Positions 44,141-53,138 are shown, counted from the first letter of the stretch. The stretch: DNA of 64,000 nt from Polaromonas sp. YR568 (GCF_900116715.1 NZ_FPBM01000009.1:62001-126000), one strand, 5' to 3'. Notes: generated by a model not told the origin, from the letters alone. A program made the numbers and translations.

Positions 44141-45946
44141 TCAGTCTTTCGACCGCGTCAGCCCCGCCGTCATGGCCGCGCTGTAGCCGGTCTGCACCAC
44201 CACATCGACCACCACGGTTTCGCCACGCTTCACGGCGGCAATCGCATCGACCAGAATCTTCTCCAGTTCAGCGGCGTCTTCCACCGGGCCTATGCCCGTC
44301 AGGCCCTGGCCGCGCGCCATCATGGCGAGGTCGGGCGGCGGGTCGCTGATGCGCTGGCCTATCCAGCGGTTTTCAATCGGCCGCTGGCGCTGGCGCGCCA
44401 CGCGTTCCTGGTGCACCTCGTCGTTGAAGAAAGAGCGGTTGTTGCACACCACCACCAGCATGGGGATGCGGGCGTTCGCCGCCGTCCAGAGCGCATTGAC
44501 GCCCATCATGTAGTCGCCGTCGCCAATCACCGCCACCGGCAGGCGGTCCGTGCCTTTCAGGCCCAGCGCCGAGCCGATCGACATGCCGGGGCCTGAACCG
44601 ATGCCGCCGCCGCCGTCGTAACCGAGAAAGTCCAGCGGGTGTTTGAAGTCCCACATCTCGCCGCTCCAGCTGAGCGGCAGGCGCATGAGGCAGACCTTCT
44701 GGTCGCCGACAGCGCGCTTCAAGGTGGCCGCAAGCGTGGACACCATCATGTTGCTGGCGCCTGAAGCGCCAGGCACCGGCTGCACCGGCGCCACCACCGG
44801 CAGCGGCCGTTTTGTTGGCGCAGGCGTCTTGCGCGCTGTGACTTGCTGATTGAGCAGGCTCACGGCCGGCTCGGGTTCGCAAAGCATAAAGACATCGACA
44901 GGCGGCAAGCCCTGGTGGTCCATGCTCCAGCCGTTGTGGCTGTAGTGGTCGACCGAGACCTGGATGATCTTGCTGCCCACGGGCTTGTCGCCCCAAGCCT
45001 GCTTGAGCGTGCCTGACAGGTCCAGCCAGTCCAGGCTCAGCACCACGTCGGCTTCGCGCAAAACTTCCTGCGCATTCGGCGTGAGGAAGGCGCCGCTGGG
45101 CGCGGCATGCAGCGGGTGGTCGGTCGGGAAGGCCGCGCCCACGCGCAGGTCGGTCAGCACTTCAGCATTCAGGGTTTCTGCAAGCTGGATGCGTTCGGCC
45201 CACGCGGCTTCGCTGCGGGTGACGCGGCCCATCAGAATCACCGGGCGGCTGGCCTTGGAAAGCAGCGCGGCAGCCTGCGCAACGACAAAGTCCGAAGGCC
45301 GCGCCTGAGGCGGCGCGAGGTAACGCGCGGGGTCAGGAATCGCCGGGCGTTCGGCCAGCTTGGACTCCTGCAAGGCGGCATCAAAGCACACATACACCGG
45401 CCCCTGCGGCGCGGTGGTGGCGATCTGCCGCGCGCGAAGCAACGCTTCTTGCGCCGACGGGATGGACGCGGGCTGGCAGTCCCACTTGATGAAGTGGCGC
45501 ACCAGTGCGGCCTGGTCCTGCGCGGTGTGGATCCAGTCGATCCAGGGGCGGCGCTTGTTGGCGTCGACCGGGCCGGTGGCGCCCAGCACGATCACGGGCA
45601 CACGATCCACCCAGGCGTCAAAGATCGCCATGGAGCCGTGCATCAGGCCGACGTTGCTGTGCAGGATGGCGATCAGCGGCTTGCCCGTGACCTTGGTGTA
45701 GCCGTGGGCGATGGCAACGGCATGCTCTTCATGCAGCACCACCATCATCTGCGGCTTTTCATTGCCCAGGTGGTTGACGATGCTGTCGTGCAGGCCGCGA
45801 AAGCTGGCGCCCGGGTTGAGCAACACATAAGGAATGTCCATCGCGCGCAGCATGTCGGCGATGGCGTCGCTGGCCCAGACGGTTTCTTGCGGTTCGGAAG
45901 GCTTGGGAATGTCGCGGCGCACGGAGCGGCCGGAAGGGACGGTCAT
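44141..45946 (-). CDS. Thiamine-diphosphate-dependent enzyme (2-oxo acid decarboxylase/acetolactate synthase-like)
   Basis: 601 residues with RBS CAGGAGA. The ThDP family has three domains: N-terminal PYR domain with the catalytic glutamate in LHEEHAVAIAHGY (73-74), a central domain (ASRPVILMGRVTRS), and a C-terminal PP domain with GDGDYMMG (from residue 475) and NN 25 residues on. A Pro/Ala linker separates the last two. The likely reaction is decarboxylation of an arylic or branched 2-oxo acid to an aldehyde, since an aldehyde dehydrogenase gene follows. Acetolactate-type carboligation is the alternative. Confidence 0.87.
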   Translation of the reverse strand: MTVPSGRSVRRDIPKPSEPQETVWASDAIADMLRAMDIPYVLLNPGASFRGLHDSIVNHLGNEKPQMMVVLHEEHAVAIAHGYTKVTGKPLIAILHSNVGLMHGSMAIFDAWVDRVPVIVLGATGPVDANKRRPWIDWIHTAQDQAALVRHFIKWDCQPASIPSAQEALLRARQIATTAPQGPVYVCFDAALQESKLAERPAIPDPARYLAPPQARPSDFVVAQAAALLSKASRPVILMGRVTRSEAAWAERIQLAETLNAEVLTDLRVGAAFPTDHPLHAAPSGAFLTPNAQEVLREADVVLSLDWLDLSGTLKQAWGDKPVGSKIIQVSVDHYSHNGWSMDHQGLPPVDVFMLCEPEPAVSLLNQQVTARKTPAPTKRPLPVVAPVQPVPGASGASNMMVSTLAATLKRAVGDQKVCLMRLPLSWSGEMWDFKHPLDFLGYDGGGGIGSGPGMSIGSALGLKGTDRLPVAVIGDGDYMMGVNALWTAANARIPMLVVVCNNRSFFNDEVHQERVARQRQRPIENRWIGQRISDPPPDLAMMARGQGLTGIGPVEDAAELEKILVDAIAAVKRGETVVVDVVVQTGYSAAMTAGLTRSKD

Positions 45947-45987
45947 GAAATCTCCTGGTGAAAAGAATGTGCTGTTTGTGCAGCTGC

Positions 45988-46965
45988 CTATTCAGGCTTG
46001 ATGTTGGCTGCCTTGATGACTGAGGCCCAGCGCTTCTGGTCGTCGGCAATGAGCTTGGTGAATTCGGCGGGTGTGCTGGTCTCGGCGTAAATGCCCTGCT
46101 CTGCCAGCTTGTCTTTCACGTCAGGCAAGGCGAGCGCGCGGCGCAGTTCGGCATTGAGCTTGTTGATGATGGCCGGCGGCGTTTTGGATGGGGCCACCAT
46201 GCCGATCCAGATGTCGCTTTCATAGTGGGGCACGGTCTCGGCAATCGTCGGCACGTTGGGCAGCAAGTCGACCCGCTTGGTGCCGGTGGTACCCAGCGCG
46301 CGCAGCTTGCCGCTGCGGATGTGCGGCAAAGCGGAATTCATCGGGCAGAACATCACGTCGACCTGGCCGCCCAGCACGTCGACCAGCGCCGGCGCGGAGC
46401 CCTTGTAGGGAATCTGGGTCAGCTTGGTTCCGGTCAAAGATTTAAAAACCTCGGCCGCCATGTGCTGTGGGCTGCCGGAGCCTGCCGACGCGTACGAGAG
46501 TTTTTCCGGGTTGGCCTTGGCCAGCGCGATCAGCTCGGCCACGGTGGTGGCCTGCACCTTGGCGGGCGACACCACCAGCACCATGGGTACGCGGCCCATC
46601 ATGGTGATGCCGGTGAGGTCGCGGTTCACGTCAAAAGGCAGCTTGGGATACAGCACCGGGTTGACGGCCACCGTCTGATTGGGCGCGACGGCGATGTAGT
46701 AGCCGTCGCCTTCAGCCCTGGCCATGAACTCGCTGGCGATGTTGCCGGCGGCGCCGGGCTTGTTTTCCACAATCACCGGCTGGCCGAAGGACTCGGACAT
46801 TTTTTGCCCGAGCAGGCGCGCCAGCACGTCATTGGAGCCCCCGGGCGGCAACGGCACCACGATGCGGATGGGTTTGGTCGGGTAGTCCTGCGCCCAGCTG
46901 AGCGGGCTGGCGAAGGCGGCGGAAAGGCAGAGGGCGAGCATCCCAGTGCGGCGGTTGAATTGCAT
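45988..46965 (-). CDS. Bug-family (TctC-like) periplasmic carboxylate receptor
   Basis: 325 residues, signal peptide RRTGMLALCLSAAFASPLSWAQ. Bug marks: YPTKPIRIVVPLPPGGSNDVLARLLGQKM, PVIVENKPGAAGNIASE, YASAGSGSPQHMAAEVF and PYKGSAPALVDVLGGQVDVMF. Binds a carboxylate and hands it to a TctAB-type membrane pair or a sensor. First gene of the operon with the ThDP enzyme and ALDH (41 bp gap), which suggests the ligand is a 2-oxo acid or its precursor. No TctAB genes are adjacent. Confidence 0.93.
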   Translation of the reverse strand: MQFNRRTGMLALCLSAAFASPLSWAQDYPTKPIRIVVPLPPGGSNDVLARLLGQKMSESFGQPVIVENKPGAAGNIASEFMARAEGDGYYIAVAPNQTVAVNPVLYPKLPFDVNRDLTGITMMGRVPMVLVVSPAKVQATTVAELIALAKANPEKLSYASAGSGSPQHMAAEVFKSLTGTKLTQIPYKGSAPALVDVLGGQVDVMFCPMNSALPHIRSGKLRALGTTGTKRVDLLPNVPTIAETVPHYESDIWIGMVAPSKTPPAIINKLNAELRRALALPDVKDKLAEQGIYAETSTPAEFTKLIADDQKRWASVIKAANIKPE

Positions 46966-47062
46966 GTCTTGTCTCCAGTATTTATGGCGCGAATCTGCAA
47001 GCGCCAGGTCATCCTAGTGAAGACAACTCAATCATTCAATCTTGAACACTGAATCAACATAG

Positions 47063-47150
47063 GATGGAGCCCCCACGGTCGCTCACTTCGTGTAGCTCCC
47101 TGCCCCCCGAGGGGGCCGCCCGCCCTACGGCCCGGCAAAGCCGGTTCCGG
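47063..47150. repeat. GC-rich palindromic intergenic element
   Basis: This part of the 213-bp gap 46966-47178 holds two hairpins: GCCCCC-CGA-GGGGGC (47102-47116) and CCGGC-AAA-GCCGG (47132-47144), after CACTTCGTGTAGCTCC. Such elements recur widely in Comamonadaceae genomes as REP-like repeats; only one copy is recognisable here. It may serve as a terminator between the citrate synthase-like gene and the Bug operon. Confidence 0.5.
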
Positions 47151-47178
47151 GGCTCATGCTGGCTGGGAAGGGGCCCGA

Positions 47179-48468
47179 TCAAGCGGTGGGCGTGGATTCG
47201 GACTTTGGCTTTACAAACTTGGCACGGGGACGCATCAGCGTGCCGTCGGCGCGCTGCTCTTGCACATGCGCGACCCAGCCTGCCAGCCGGCCCAGCACAA
47301 AGAGCGCGGCGGTGGCCTGGCGCGGCAGGCCCATGGCGCGTGCTGTCACAACCAGAGCCAGCTCCTGGCGGGGCAAGAGGCCCACGCTGGTGCGCATCTC
47401 ATCGATGAAGCGCGCTATCGCCCGCAACTCACGGCTCGGGCTCTGGCGGGCAAACACCATTTCGAGCAGTTGAGCCGCGCGTGGGTCGCCTTTGGGGTAC
47501 AGCGGGTGATCAAAGCCAGGGACGCTCTGGCCTTGCGCATGCAGCTTGTGGGCGCGTTTGACGAGCACGGGCTTGGTCGGCGCCTGGCCCAGGAAATCCT
47601 CGACGCGCTCGTACATACGGCCCACATCCACACCGGAAGTGGCGCACAGCGCCGACGCCAGGCAGCTGTGCAGCGTGCCGCCGGCGGAGGCCACCACACG
47701 CGCGCTCAGCGTTCCGGGCGGCAGCTCGTGGTCGGCCATCAGGATGAGCACGGCGCGCAGGGCTTCGCGGTTCTCGGCGGTAACCGGCATGGCCAGCGCA
47801 TGCATAAGGCCCTCCACCACCGATTCGCCGCGCTGCATGGGGCGCAGGGTTTGCGCGGGGCCGACAAAGCCGCAGCAGGCCACCACCGTCTGCATGATCT
47901 CGCGCGCGGCCGGCAGGGTTTTACCCTGCGACAGCCGCTCGGCCACCGGGCCGCGCCGCATGCCCAGCAGCAGTACGGCTAGCGCGAAGGACTCCAGCAC
48001 ATTGCCCTGTGCCTGCAGCGAGGTCAGCGTCTGTGCCAGCGTGATGAGTTCGGCCGAGGGTTTGCGCACCGGCCAGGCGGGCGCCTTGTCATTAAATTCG
48101 CCAGTCCAGAGCAGCTCAGCCACCGACTCGAAGGAAGCGCCTGAACGCACCAGGTCCGCCGCCAGGTGCCCGCGGTAGCGCGGCCCCTGCTCGGTGATCT
48201 CGGTGATGGAGGTCGGGAAAATCGGCTCGCCCCAGTTCATCGCCGCTGCCGCGACCGGGCCGTGGCCGGATCGTGCGAGTGAGCGCATGCCCACGCGCGT
48301 GAGGTCGTCGCGCAGGTAGAGCTTGCCCTTCTGGCCCTGCTGCGCCACGCTGCGTATCCAGCCCCGGCTCACATAGGCGTAAAGCGTCTGCTGCCTGACG
48401 TTGAGAATCTTCATGGCCTCGGCCGCCGAGGCGTAGTCGCGGCGCAGCGCTTTGTCGGGGTGGTCCAT
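47179..48468 (-). CDS. HTH-citrate synthase-like fusion, probably catalytically altered
   Basis: 429 residues. The N-terminus (YASAAEAMKILNVRQQTLYAYVSRGWIRSV) is a MerR-like helix-turn-helix. The remainder is a citrate synthase fold with ADHELPPGTLSAR (245-257) and GFDHPLYPKGDPRA (318-331, His321). Two active-site positions differ from citrate synthases as I align them: where GPxHGGA is expected the sequence is TSGVDVGR (277-284), so the first catalytic His is missing, and the NVDF aspartate position is Glu369 (RQEL). It may be a metabolite-sensing regulator or an enzyme with another reaction. It follows the EamA gene by 57 bp. Confidence 0.8.
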   Translation of the reverse strand: MDHPDKALRRDYASAAEAMKILNVRQQTLYAYVSRGWIRSVAQQGQKGKLYLRDDLTRVGMRSLARSGHGPVAAAAMNWGEPIFPTSITEITEQGPRYRGHLAADLVRSGASFESVAELLWTGEFNDKAPAWPVRKPSAELITLAQTLTSLQAQGNVLESFALAVLLLGMRRGPVAERLSQGKTLPAAREIMQTVVACCGFVGPAQTLRPMQRGESVVEGLMHALAMPVTAENREALRAVLILMADHELPPGTLSARVVASAGGTLHSCLASALCATSGVDVGRMYERVEDFLGQAPTKPVLVKRAHKLHAQGQSVPGFDHPLYPKGDPRAAQLLEMVFARQSPSRELRAIARFIDEMRTSVGLLPRQELALVVTARAMGLPRQATAALFVLGRLAGWVAHVQEQRADGTLMRPRAKFVKPKSESTPTA

Positions 48469-48525
48469 GGGCCCAAGTATCTCCTGATGGCGTGCAAGCT
48501 TGCCGGGGCCAGCCGGCCCGGCACG

Positions 48526-49497
48526 TCAGCGCATCACGATGATGAAAATGCCGATCAAAGTCAAGCCGCTGCCGGCCAGCGTGGTGGCCGTGATCTTGTC
48601 TTCACCCCTGAACAGCAGGTGACTGAGCGGAAACACCAGGACAGGCGTGCACAGGGTGACCAGCGTGGCGACGGACAGCGGGATGTAGCGCATGGAGCCG
48701 ATTACGCACATCTGCGCCGAGATGGTCGACACGCCGATCAGCGCGTAGAGCGCCATGCTGCCGCGGTTGGCCGTACGCAGGCGCGCGGCGATACCGCCCT
48801 TGTCGGAGCTGAAAGCCAGGTGCAGCGCCAGGCCGCACACGGCGCCCACCAGCGCGCCGAGGATCGGCTCGTTCCAGCTGCGCACCGCCGTGCCCCGCAA
48901 CACATTACCGATCGCATACGCCAGGGAACTGCCCATGCCCAGAAATAGCACCGACTGCAGCAATTGCTGGCGCAGGCCGAACTTCATGGCGGCGGGTGCG
49001 GGCCCACCGTCGGGCGGAAGCTCAGGCGTCGGGCCGCGGCGCGAGAAGAAGCCGGGCTTGTAGCTCACCAGCATCAGGCCGGCGATGGTCATCACCATGC
49101 CCAGCGCCACCAGCACGCTCAGCCGCTCGCCCAGCAGCAGCCAGGCCATCAGGGCGGTGAAAAGCGGGCTGCTGATCTGGAAGATGCTGGCCTTGGCGGG
49201 GCCGAAGCGCACCACGGACTCATAAAAAAACCACCGCCCCAGGTAGGTCGAAAAAGCGCCGGCAGCGGCAAACAGCCAGAACGCGTGCCAGTTCCACGAC
49301 ACACCTTCGGCCCGCAAGCCGAGCTGCACGCCGAAGGTCAATGCCGAGAACGCCACATTCATGGTGGTGGCGATCAAAAAGCCCAGGCCCAGTTCCATGC
49401 GGCCGGAAGCCACTTTGGTCACCAGGATGGACACGGTGAACAGCAGCAGCGCACCGCTTGCCAGCAGGTAACCCAGAAAAGTTTCAGACATCTGCAT
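48526..49497 (-). CDS. EamA/DMT-superfamily transporter
   Basis: 323 residues with about ten helices in two EamA repeats (first LLASGALLLFTVSILVTKV to GLMLVSYKPG, second SVLFLGMGSSLAYAIGNVL to GLTLIGIFIIV) joined by a hydrophilic Pro/Gly linker. DMT members export or import small metabolites by exchange. It starts 36 bp after the decarboxylase stop on the same strand, so it may be the last transport function of the phthalate operon; an efflux role for intermediates is inference. Confidence 0.85.
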   Translation of the reverse strand: MQMSETFLGYLLASGALLLFTVSILVTKVASGRMELGLGFLIATTMNVAFSALTFGVQLGLRAEGVSWNWHAFWLFAAAGAFSTYLGRWFFYESVVRFGPAKASIFQISSPLFTALMAWLLLGERLSVLVALGMVMTIAGLMLVSYKPGFFSRRGPTPELPPDGGPAPAAMKFGLRQQLLQSVLFLGMGSSLAYAIGNVLRGTAVRSWNEPILGALVGAVCGLALHLAFSSDKGGIAARLRTANRGSMALYALIGVSTISAQMCVIGSMRYIPLSVATLVTLCTPVLVFPLSHLLFRGEDKITATTLAGSGLTLIGIFIIVMR

Positions 49498-49533
49498 CCA
49501 GAATCAAATCGGCCTCAAGCCTTTGCCACGGCG

Positions 49534-50526
49534 TCAGATCTTGAACGCCTCCAGCGATTCTGGCGCAAAGAGCTCCTGCGGTTTGAGCAGGCGCTTGGAA
49601 AGCCCTTGTTCGAACGAGTAGCGCAAAAAGGTCTGCAGCGTGGCTTCGTTCTTTTCAAAGCCGTAGGGCCAGAAGTCCTCGCCCATCTCGCGCTTGACCT
49701 GCTCGACGTGCGAGGTCAGCCAGGGCAGCATGGCCTTGAGCGCGGCGGTCTCGTACAGGTCTTCATAGGTGCGGCGCTGGGACTCTTCCAGCGCCTTCAT
49801 CATCGAGCGCGCCACCCAGCGGTTGGCTTCATACACATCGCGGCGGATTGCCACCGTGTGCATGATGGGGAAGATTTTTGTTTCCTTGAAGTAATTGCGC
49901 TCGACCTGCTCGTAGTCTTCGAAGAGGCGTTTGACCTTGCCGCCGCCCTTGAGAAAGCTGGAGGGCATGCGCGCGGTGTAAAGCGCATCGATCTCGCCGT
50001 CGAGCAGCATCTGGGCCAGCGTCTGCTCGGGGCCGATGCGTTCGACCTTGATGTTGGGCGGCAAGTCCAGCTTGATTTTTTCGGAGCGGCCGGGCTCTTC
50101 CTCGCCGCCGGTGAAGTAGGTCACGCTGTCGACAGGTACGCCGTAATGGTCGGACAGGATGCCGCGTATCCACACCGGCGCCGTCATCTGGTACTCGGGG
50201 TTGCCCACGCGCTTGCCGATCAGGTCCTTGGCTTCGCGAATGCCGGAGTTGGCATTCACATAGATGCAGGAGTGGCGGAAAAAGCGCGAAGGAAACACCG
50301 GAATCGCCACAAAGGGCCGCGACTCGTTGAACATGGAGACGGTGTACGACGAGAGCGACATTTCCGCGACGTCAAATTCCTTGTGCCGCAGCATGCGGAA
50401 GAAGGTTTCTTCCACCGGCATGTTGAGGTAGTTCAGGTCTATGCCATCGGGCTGCACGCTCCCGTCCATCAGGGCGCGGGTGCGGTCATAGTTCCAGCAG
50501 CCGAAGGTCAGTTTCAGTTTTGACAT
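49534..50526 (-). CDS. 4,5-dihydroxyphthalate decarboxylase-like protein (Pht5/OphC type)
   Basis: 330 residues, no signal peptide, so cytoplasmic despite a periplasmic-binding-protein-like fold. It matches the Pht5 family pattern: LTFGCWNYDRTRALMDG, LNMPVEETFFRMLRHKEFDVAEMSLSSY, FPSRFFRHSCIYVN and PEYQMTAPVWIRGIL. The family converts 4,5-dihydroxyphthalate to protocatechuate and CO2. The neighbouring oxygenase, reductase and dihydrodiol dehydrogenase genes supply the earlier steps. The gene lies 44 bp after the Bug receptor gene on the same strand. Confidence 0.85.
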   Translation of the reverse strand: MSKLKLTFGCWNYDRTRALMDGSVQPDGIDLNYLNMPVEETFFRMLRHKEFDVAEMSLSSYTVSMFNESRPFVAIPVFPSRFFRHSCIYVNANSGIREAKDLIGKRVGNPEYQMTAPVWIRGILSDHYGVPVDSVTYFTGGEEEPGRSEKIKLDLPPNIKVERIGPEQTLAQMLLDGEIDALYTARMPSSFLKGGGKVKRLFEDYEQVERNYFKETKIFPIMHTVAIRRDVYEANRWVARSMMKALEESQRRTYEDLYETAALKAMLPWLTSHVEQVKREMGEDFWPYGFEKNEATLQTFLRYSFEQGLSKRLLKPQELFAPESLEAFKI

Positions 50527-50570
50527 GTCGCGGTATGTTCCTTAAGAGAGATCAGAAAATTCGATGAGGG

Positions 50571-51572
50571 TTATTCGGGTTTGATGCCTGAAGCCACGAT
50601 GGCCTTGGCCAGGCGCTCGTTTTCGCCGAGGATGGCTTTACCGTATTCGGCCGGGGTGCTGCCGATGGGCTCGATGCCGGCGTTGCTCAGCGTGGCGATC
50701 ACTTCCGGCATCTTGGCGATCTGCGCTATCTCGGCGCTGATGCGGTCGATGGCGCTGGCGGGCGTACCGGTGGCGGCCAGCACACCGACGATGGGCGCGA
50801 AGTCAAAGCCCGGAATGGTTTCGGCGATGGCCGGCACATTGGGCTCCTGGGCCGAGCGGTGGGCCGAGTTGGTGGCCAGCAGCTTGACCTGGCCGCCTTT
50901 GACAAAACCCACGAGCGACGGCAACGCGGAAAACAGCACCTCGACCTGGCCGCCGATCAGCGCCGGCACCGACTGGCCGGTGCCCTTGAAAGGCACGTGC
51001 GTGATCTGCAGGCCCAGCGAAGCCTTCAGGGCTTCCATGGTCAGGTGGTGCGTGCTGCCGATGCCGGAGGAGCCGTAATTCAGCGTGCCGGGTTTGGACT
51101 TGGCCAGGGCGACAAACTCCTGGAAGGTATTGGCAGGCACCTTGGGGTGCACTGCCAGGTAGAGCGGCGCGCGCGCTGCCGCCGACACCGGCATGAAGTC
51201 GCGTTTGTAGTCATAGCCCAGGCTCTTGTAGATGGCCGGGTTGATGGAGAACATCGAGCCGTCGGTCACGAGAAAGGTGTAGCCGTCTTTGGGCGCCGTG
51301 GCCAGGGCCTGCGCAGCCACTACGCCGTTGGCGCCGGGGCGGTTGTCCACCACCACAGACTGGCCCAGCTTCTCGCCCAGCCGCTGCGCAAAAATGCGCG
51401 CCACGGTGTCGGGCAGGCCGCCGGCCGCATAGGGCACGACGAACTTGATGGGGCGGTTGGGGTAGGCGCTCTGTGCGCCGGCAAACAGCGGCAGCAGCGT
51501 GCCGGCTGCCAGCATGGCACTGGCCAGTAGAAGGCGGCGCGGGGCGTTGATGGAATTCATGGTTGAACTCAT
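50571..51572 (-). CDS. Bug-family (TctC-like) receptor of the phthalate cluster
   Basis: 333 residues, signal peptide RRLLLASAMLAAGTLLPLFAGA. Bug marks: YPNRPIKFVVPYAAGGLPDTVARIFAQ, VVDNRPGANGVVAAQALA, NYGSSGIGSTHHLTMEAL and PFKGTGQSVPALIGGQVEVLFS. RBS AGGAGA precedes the ATG. It lies between the oxygenase and decarboxylase genes, so o-phthalate is the likely ligand. As with the other Bug gene here, TctAB partners are not adjacent; the receptorless tctBA at 28.4-30.4 kb is one candidate. Confidence 0.92.
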   Translation of the reverse strand: MSSTMNSINAPRRLLLASAMLAAGTLLPLFAGAQSAYPNRPIKFVVPYAAGGLPDTVARIFAQRLGEKLGQSVVVDNRPGANGVVAAQALATAPKDGYTFLVTDGSMFSINPAIYKSLGYDYKRDFMPVSAAARAPLYLAVHPKVPANTFQEFVALAKSKPGTLNYGSSGIGSTHHLTMEALKASLGLQITHVPFKGTGQSVPALIGGQVEVLFSALPSLVGFVKGGQVKLLATNSAHRSAQEPNVPAIAETIPGFDFAPIVGVLAATGTPASAIDRISAEIAQIAKMPEVIATLSNAGIEPIGSTPAEYGKAILGENERLAKAIVASGIKPE

Positions 51573-51673
51573 GGAACTTGTCTCCTGGTGGTTTTATAGG
51601 CTTTGCGTGGCGGAAAGATGAAAACTCAAGAACGAAGCGCTCTCAATTAAAAGCGACAAAAAGAAAAAGCAAC

Positions 51674-52981
51674 TCAGGTCGAGTACGAAGGCTCCAGCGC
51701 GGGCTCACGCGTGTCCCACACATAAGACGCCTGGTAGGCGCGCCAGTCAGTGGTCTTGGGCACAATGGCCTGGAAGGCGACCACGCTGGACGGAATGCGC
51801 AAGGCGCCGGTGCCGATGGCGGCTTCGCCCGCCTGGAAAGCGCGCACCGCCTCCAGCATCTGCTTGCGAAACTCCACCACCGCCATGTCGCTGGCGCCCA
51901 GGCGCTCATGCGTGCGGTCGGCAATCGGTCCCATGGTGACCCACATGGCGATGTCCTGGTTCGGAAAACCGGTGATGCCGGTGAAGTTGCCGGCTTTCAT
52001 CGCCGCGCGGTCTTGCCAAAAATGGTTCTCGCGGTTGCGCAGCGGCGCATAGTTGGCGTCCAGGTCAGGGCCCAGTTGCTGGCCCAGAAACTTGCGCCAG
52101 CTGTCGGTGTCGGGTGTCTGCGAAGGATGGCCCCAGGCGATGAAATAAAACGCCGTGTTGGTGTCGTCCATCGGCACGTTGATGTTCGCCACGTTGTAGA
52201 GGTTGTTGGGCGGGATCAGCGCGGTGGCGGGCGCCACAAACACCGTCGAGCGGATGTAGTCGTTGGCCGCCGCATTCTTGATGGGCCGGCGAATCGCCGC
52301 ATAACGAAAGCCGTAGCTGCCCCGCTCCACCTGCATGCGCGGCGCCTTGTCGGTCGAAGGGCGCAGCCAGTTGGTGTCAGTGGCTTCAGCGCCTTCCACA
52401 CGCGCCGGCACCATGTCAGATGAATGCAGGCTGGAGCTGTGCGCGGAGTCGATCGCGCCTTCCAGAATCTGCGCCCAGTTGCAGGGAATCAGCGCTTTGG
52501 CAATCGTCACCTTGGCATCGGCCGTAGGGGCCCAGGCTGGCGGCTCAAACTCGGGTTGCGTTTCTTTGGGGCCCATATAGGCCCACACAAAACCGCCCCA
52601 CTCCTTGACGGGGTAAGCCAGGTGCTTGACCTTTTGCGCCATGCCGCTGGCCGCGGGCTCGGACACCATCTCCAGCACATTGCCTTCCACGTCCATCTTC
52701 CAGCCGTGATAGAGGCAACGCAGGCCGCAGTCTTCATTGCGGCCGAACACCAGCGACACGCGCCGGTGTGGGCAGTATTCGTCCATCACGCCGACCCGGC
52801 CCTTGGTGTCGCGAAACACCACCAGGTCTTCGCCGAACACCCGCGCCTTCACGGGCGTGCCGTCGGGCTCGCTCACCTCTTCGATCAGGCACACGGGCGT
52901 CCAGTGGCGGCGCATCAGCTGGCCCATGGGGGCCTGGCCTTCCACACGGCAAAGCAGTTCGTTTTCTTCAGCGGTCAACAT
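51674..52981 (-). CDS. ophA2: Phthalate 4,5-dioxygenase oxygenase component (Rieske, alpha-only type)
   Basis: 435 residues. Rieske cluster ligands C70, H72, C89, H92 (EYCPHRRV...LRCLYHGWK). Mononuclear iron site in NWAQILEGAIDSAHSSSLHSS with H181 and H186 and Asp178 bridging the two centres. The opening LTAEENELLCRVEGQAPMGQLMRRHW is typical of phthalate dioxygenase. It adds O2 to phthalate giving the cis-4,5-dihydrodiol, using electrons from the reductase encoded divergently. Isophthalate or another aromatic acid is the alternative substrate, but the Pht5-like decarboxylase favours o-phthalate. Confidence 0.87.
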   Translation of the reverse strand: MLTAEENELLCRVEGQAPMGQLMRRHWTPVCLIEEVSEPDGTPVKARVFGEDLVVFRDTKGRVGVMDEYCPHRRVSLVFGRNEDCGLRCLYHGWKMDVEGNVLEMVSEPAASGMAQKVKHLAYPVKEWGGFVWAYMGPKETQPEFEPPAWAPTADAKVTIAKALIPCNWAQILEGAIDSAHSSSLHSSDMVPARVEGAEATDTNWLRPSTDKAPRMQVERGSYGFRYAAIRRPIKNAAANDYIRSTVFVAPATALIPPNNLYNVANINVPMDDTNTAFYFIAWGHPSQTPDTDSWRKFLGQQLGPDLDANYAPLRNRENHFWQDRAAMKAGNFTGITGFPNQDIAMWVTMGPIADRTHERLGASDMAVVEFRKQMLEAVRAFQAGEAAIGTGALRIPSSVVAFQAIVPKTTDWRAYQASYVWDTREPALEPSYST

Positions 52982-53073
52982 CGCGTATATCCTTCAAATC
53001 AAGAGCGGCCGACCAGGCGGGCCTGCCCAAAAACGGTCATCAAAAACAGCTTGCAAATCCGGAATAAGCAGAT

Positions 53074-53117
53074 TATTCTTAGATGACTAAGATTATCGCG
53101 ATTTGGCGATTTGTCAA
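53074..53117. promoter_or_regulatory. Divergent promoter region with MarR-type operator
   Basis: A palindrome, CTTAG-ATGA-CTAAG (53078-53091), matches the TTAG-N4-CTAA pattern seen at many MarR operators. On + TTGCAA (53051-53056), 17 bp, TATTCT (53074-53079) could drive the reductase genes, with the operator at the start site. On - a perfect TTGACA (53117-53112) precedes GATAAT (14 bp) or TAATCT (16 bp) for the oxygenase operon. The MarR gene at 55321 is the obvious regulator. Confidence 0.6.
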
Positions 53118-53138
53118 GAAAATTTTGTGGAGACAACG

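Noticed and set aside
47063..47150. Insertion-sequence remnant in the GC-rich palindromic gap
   Set aside because: Only short hairpins are present, with no transposase fragment or target-site duplication; a REP-like intergenic element fits better.
48964..50523. 519-codon + frame opposite the EamA and decarboxylase genes
   Set aside because: It spans two real genes and the gap between them on the other strand and shows no motif.
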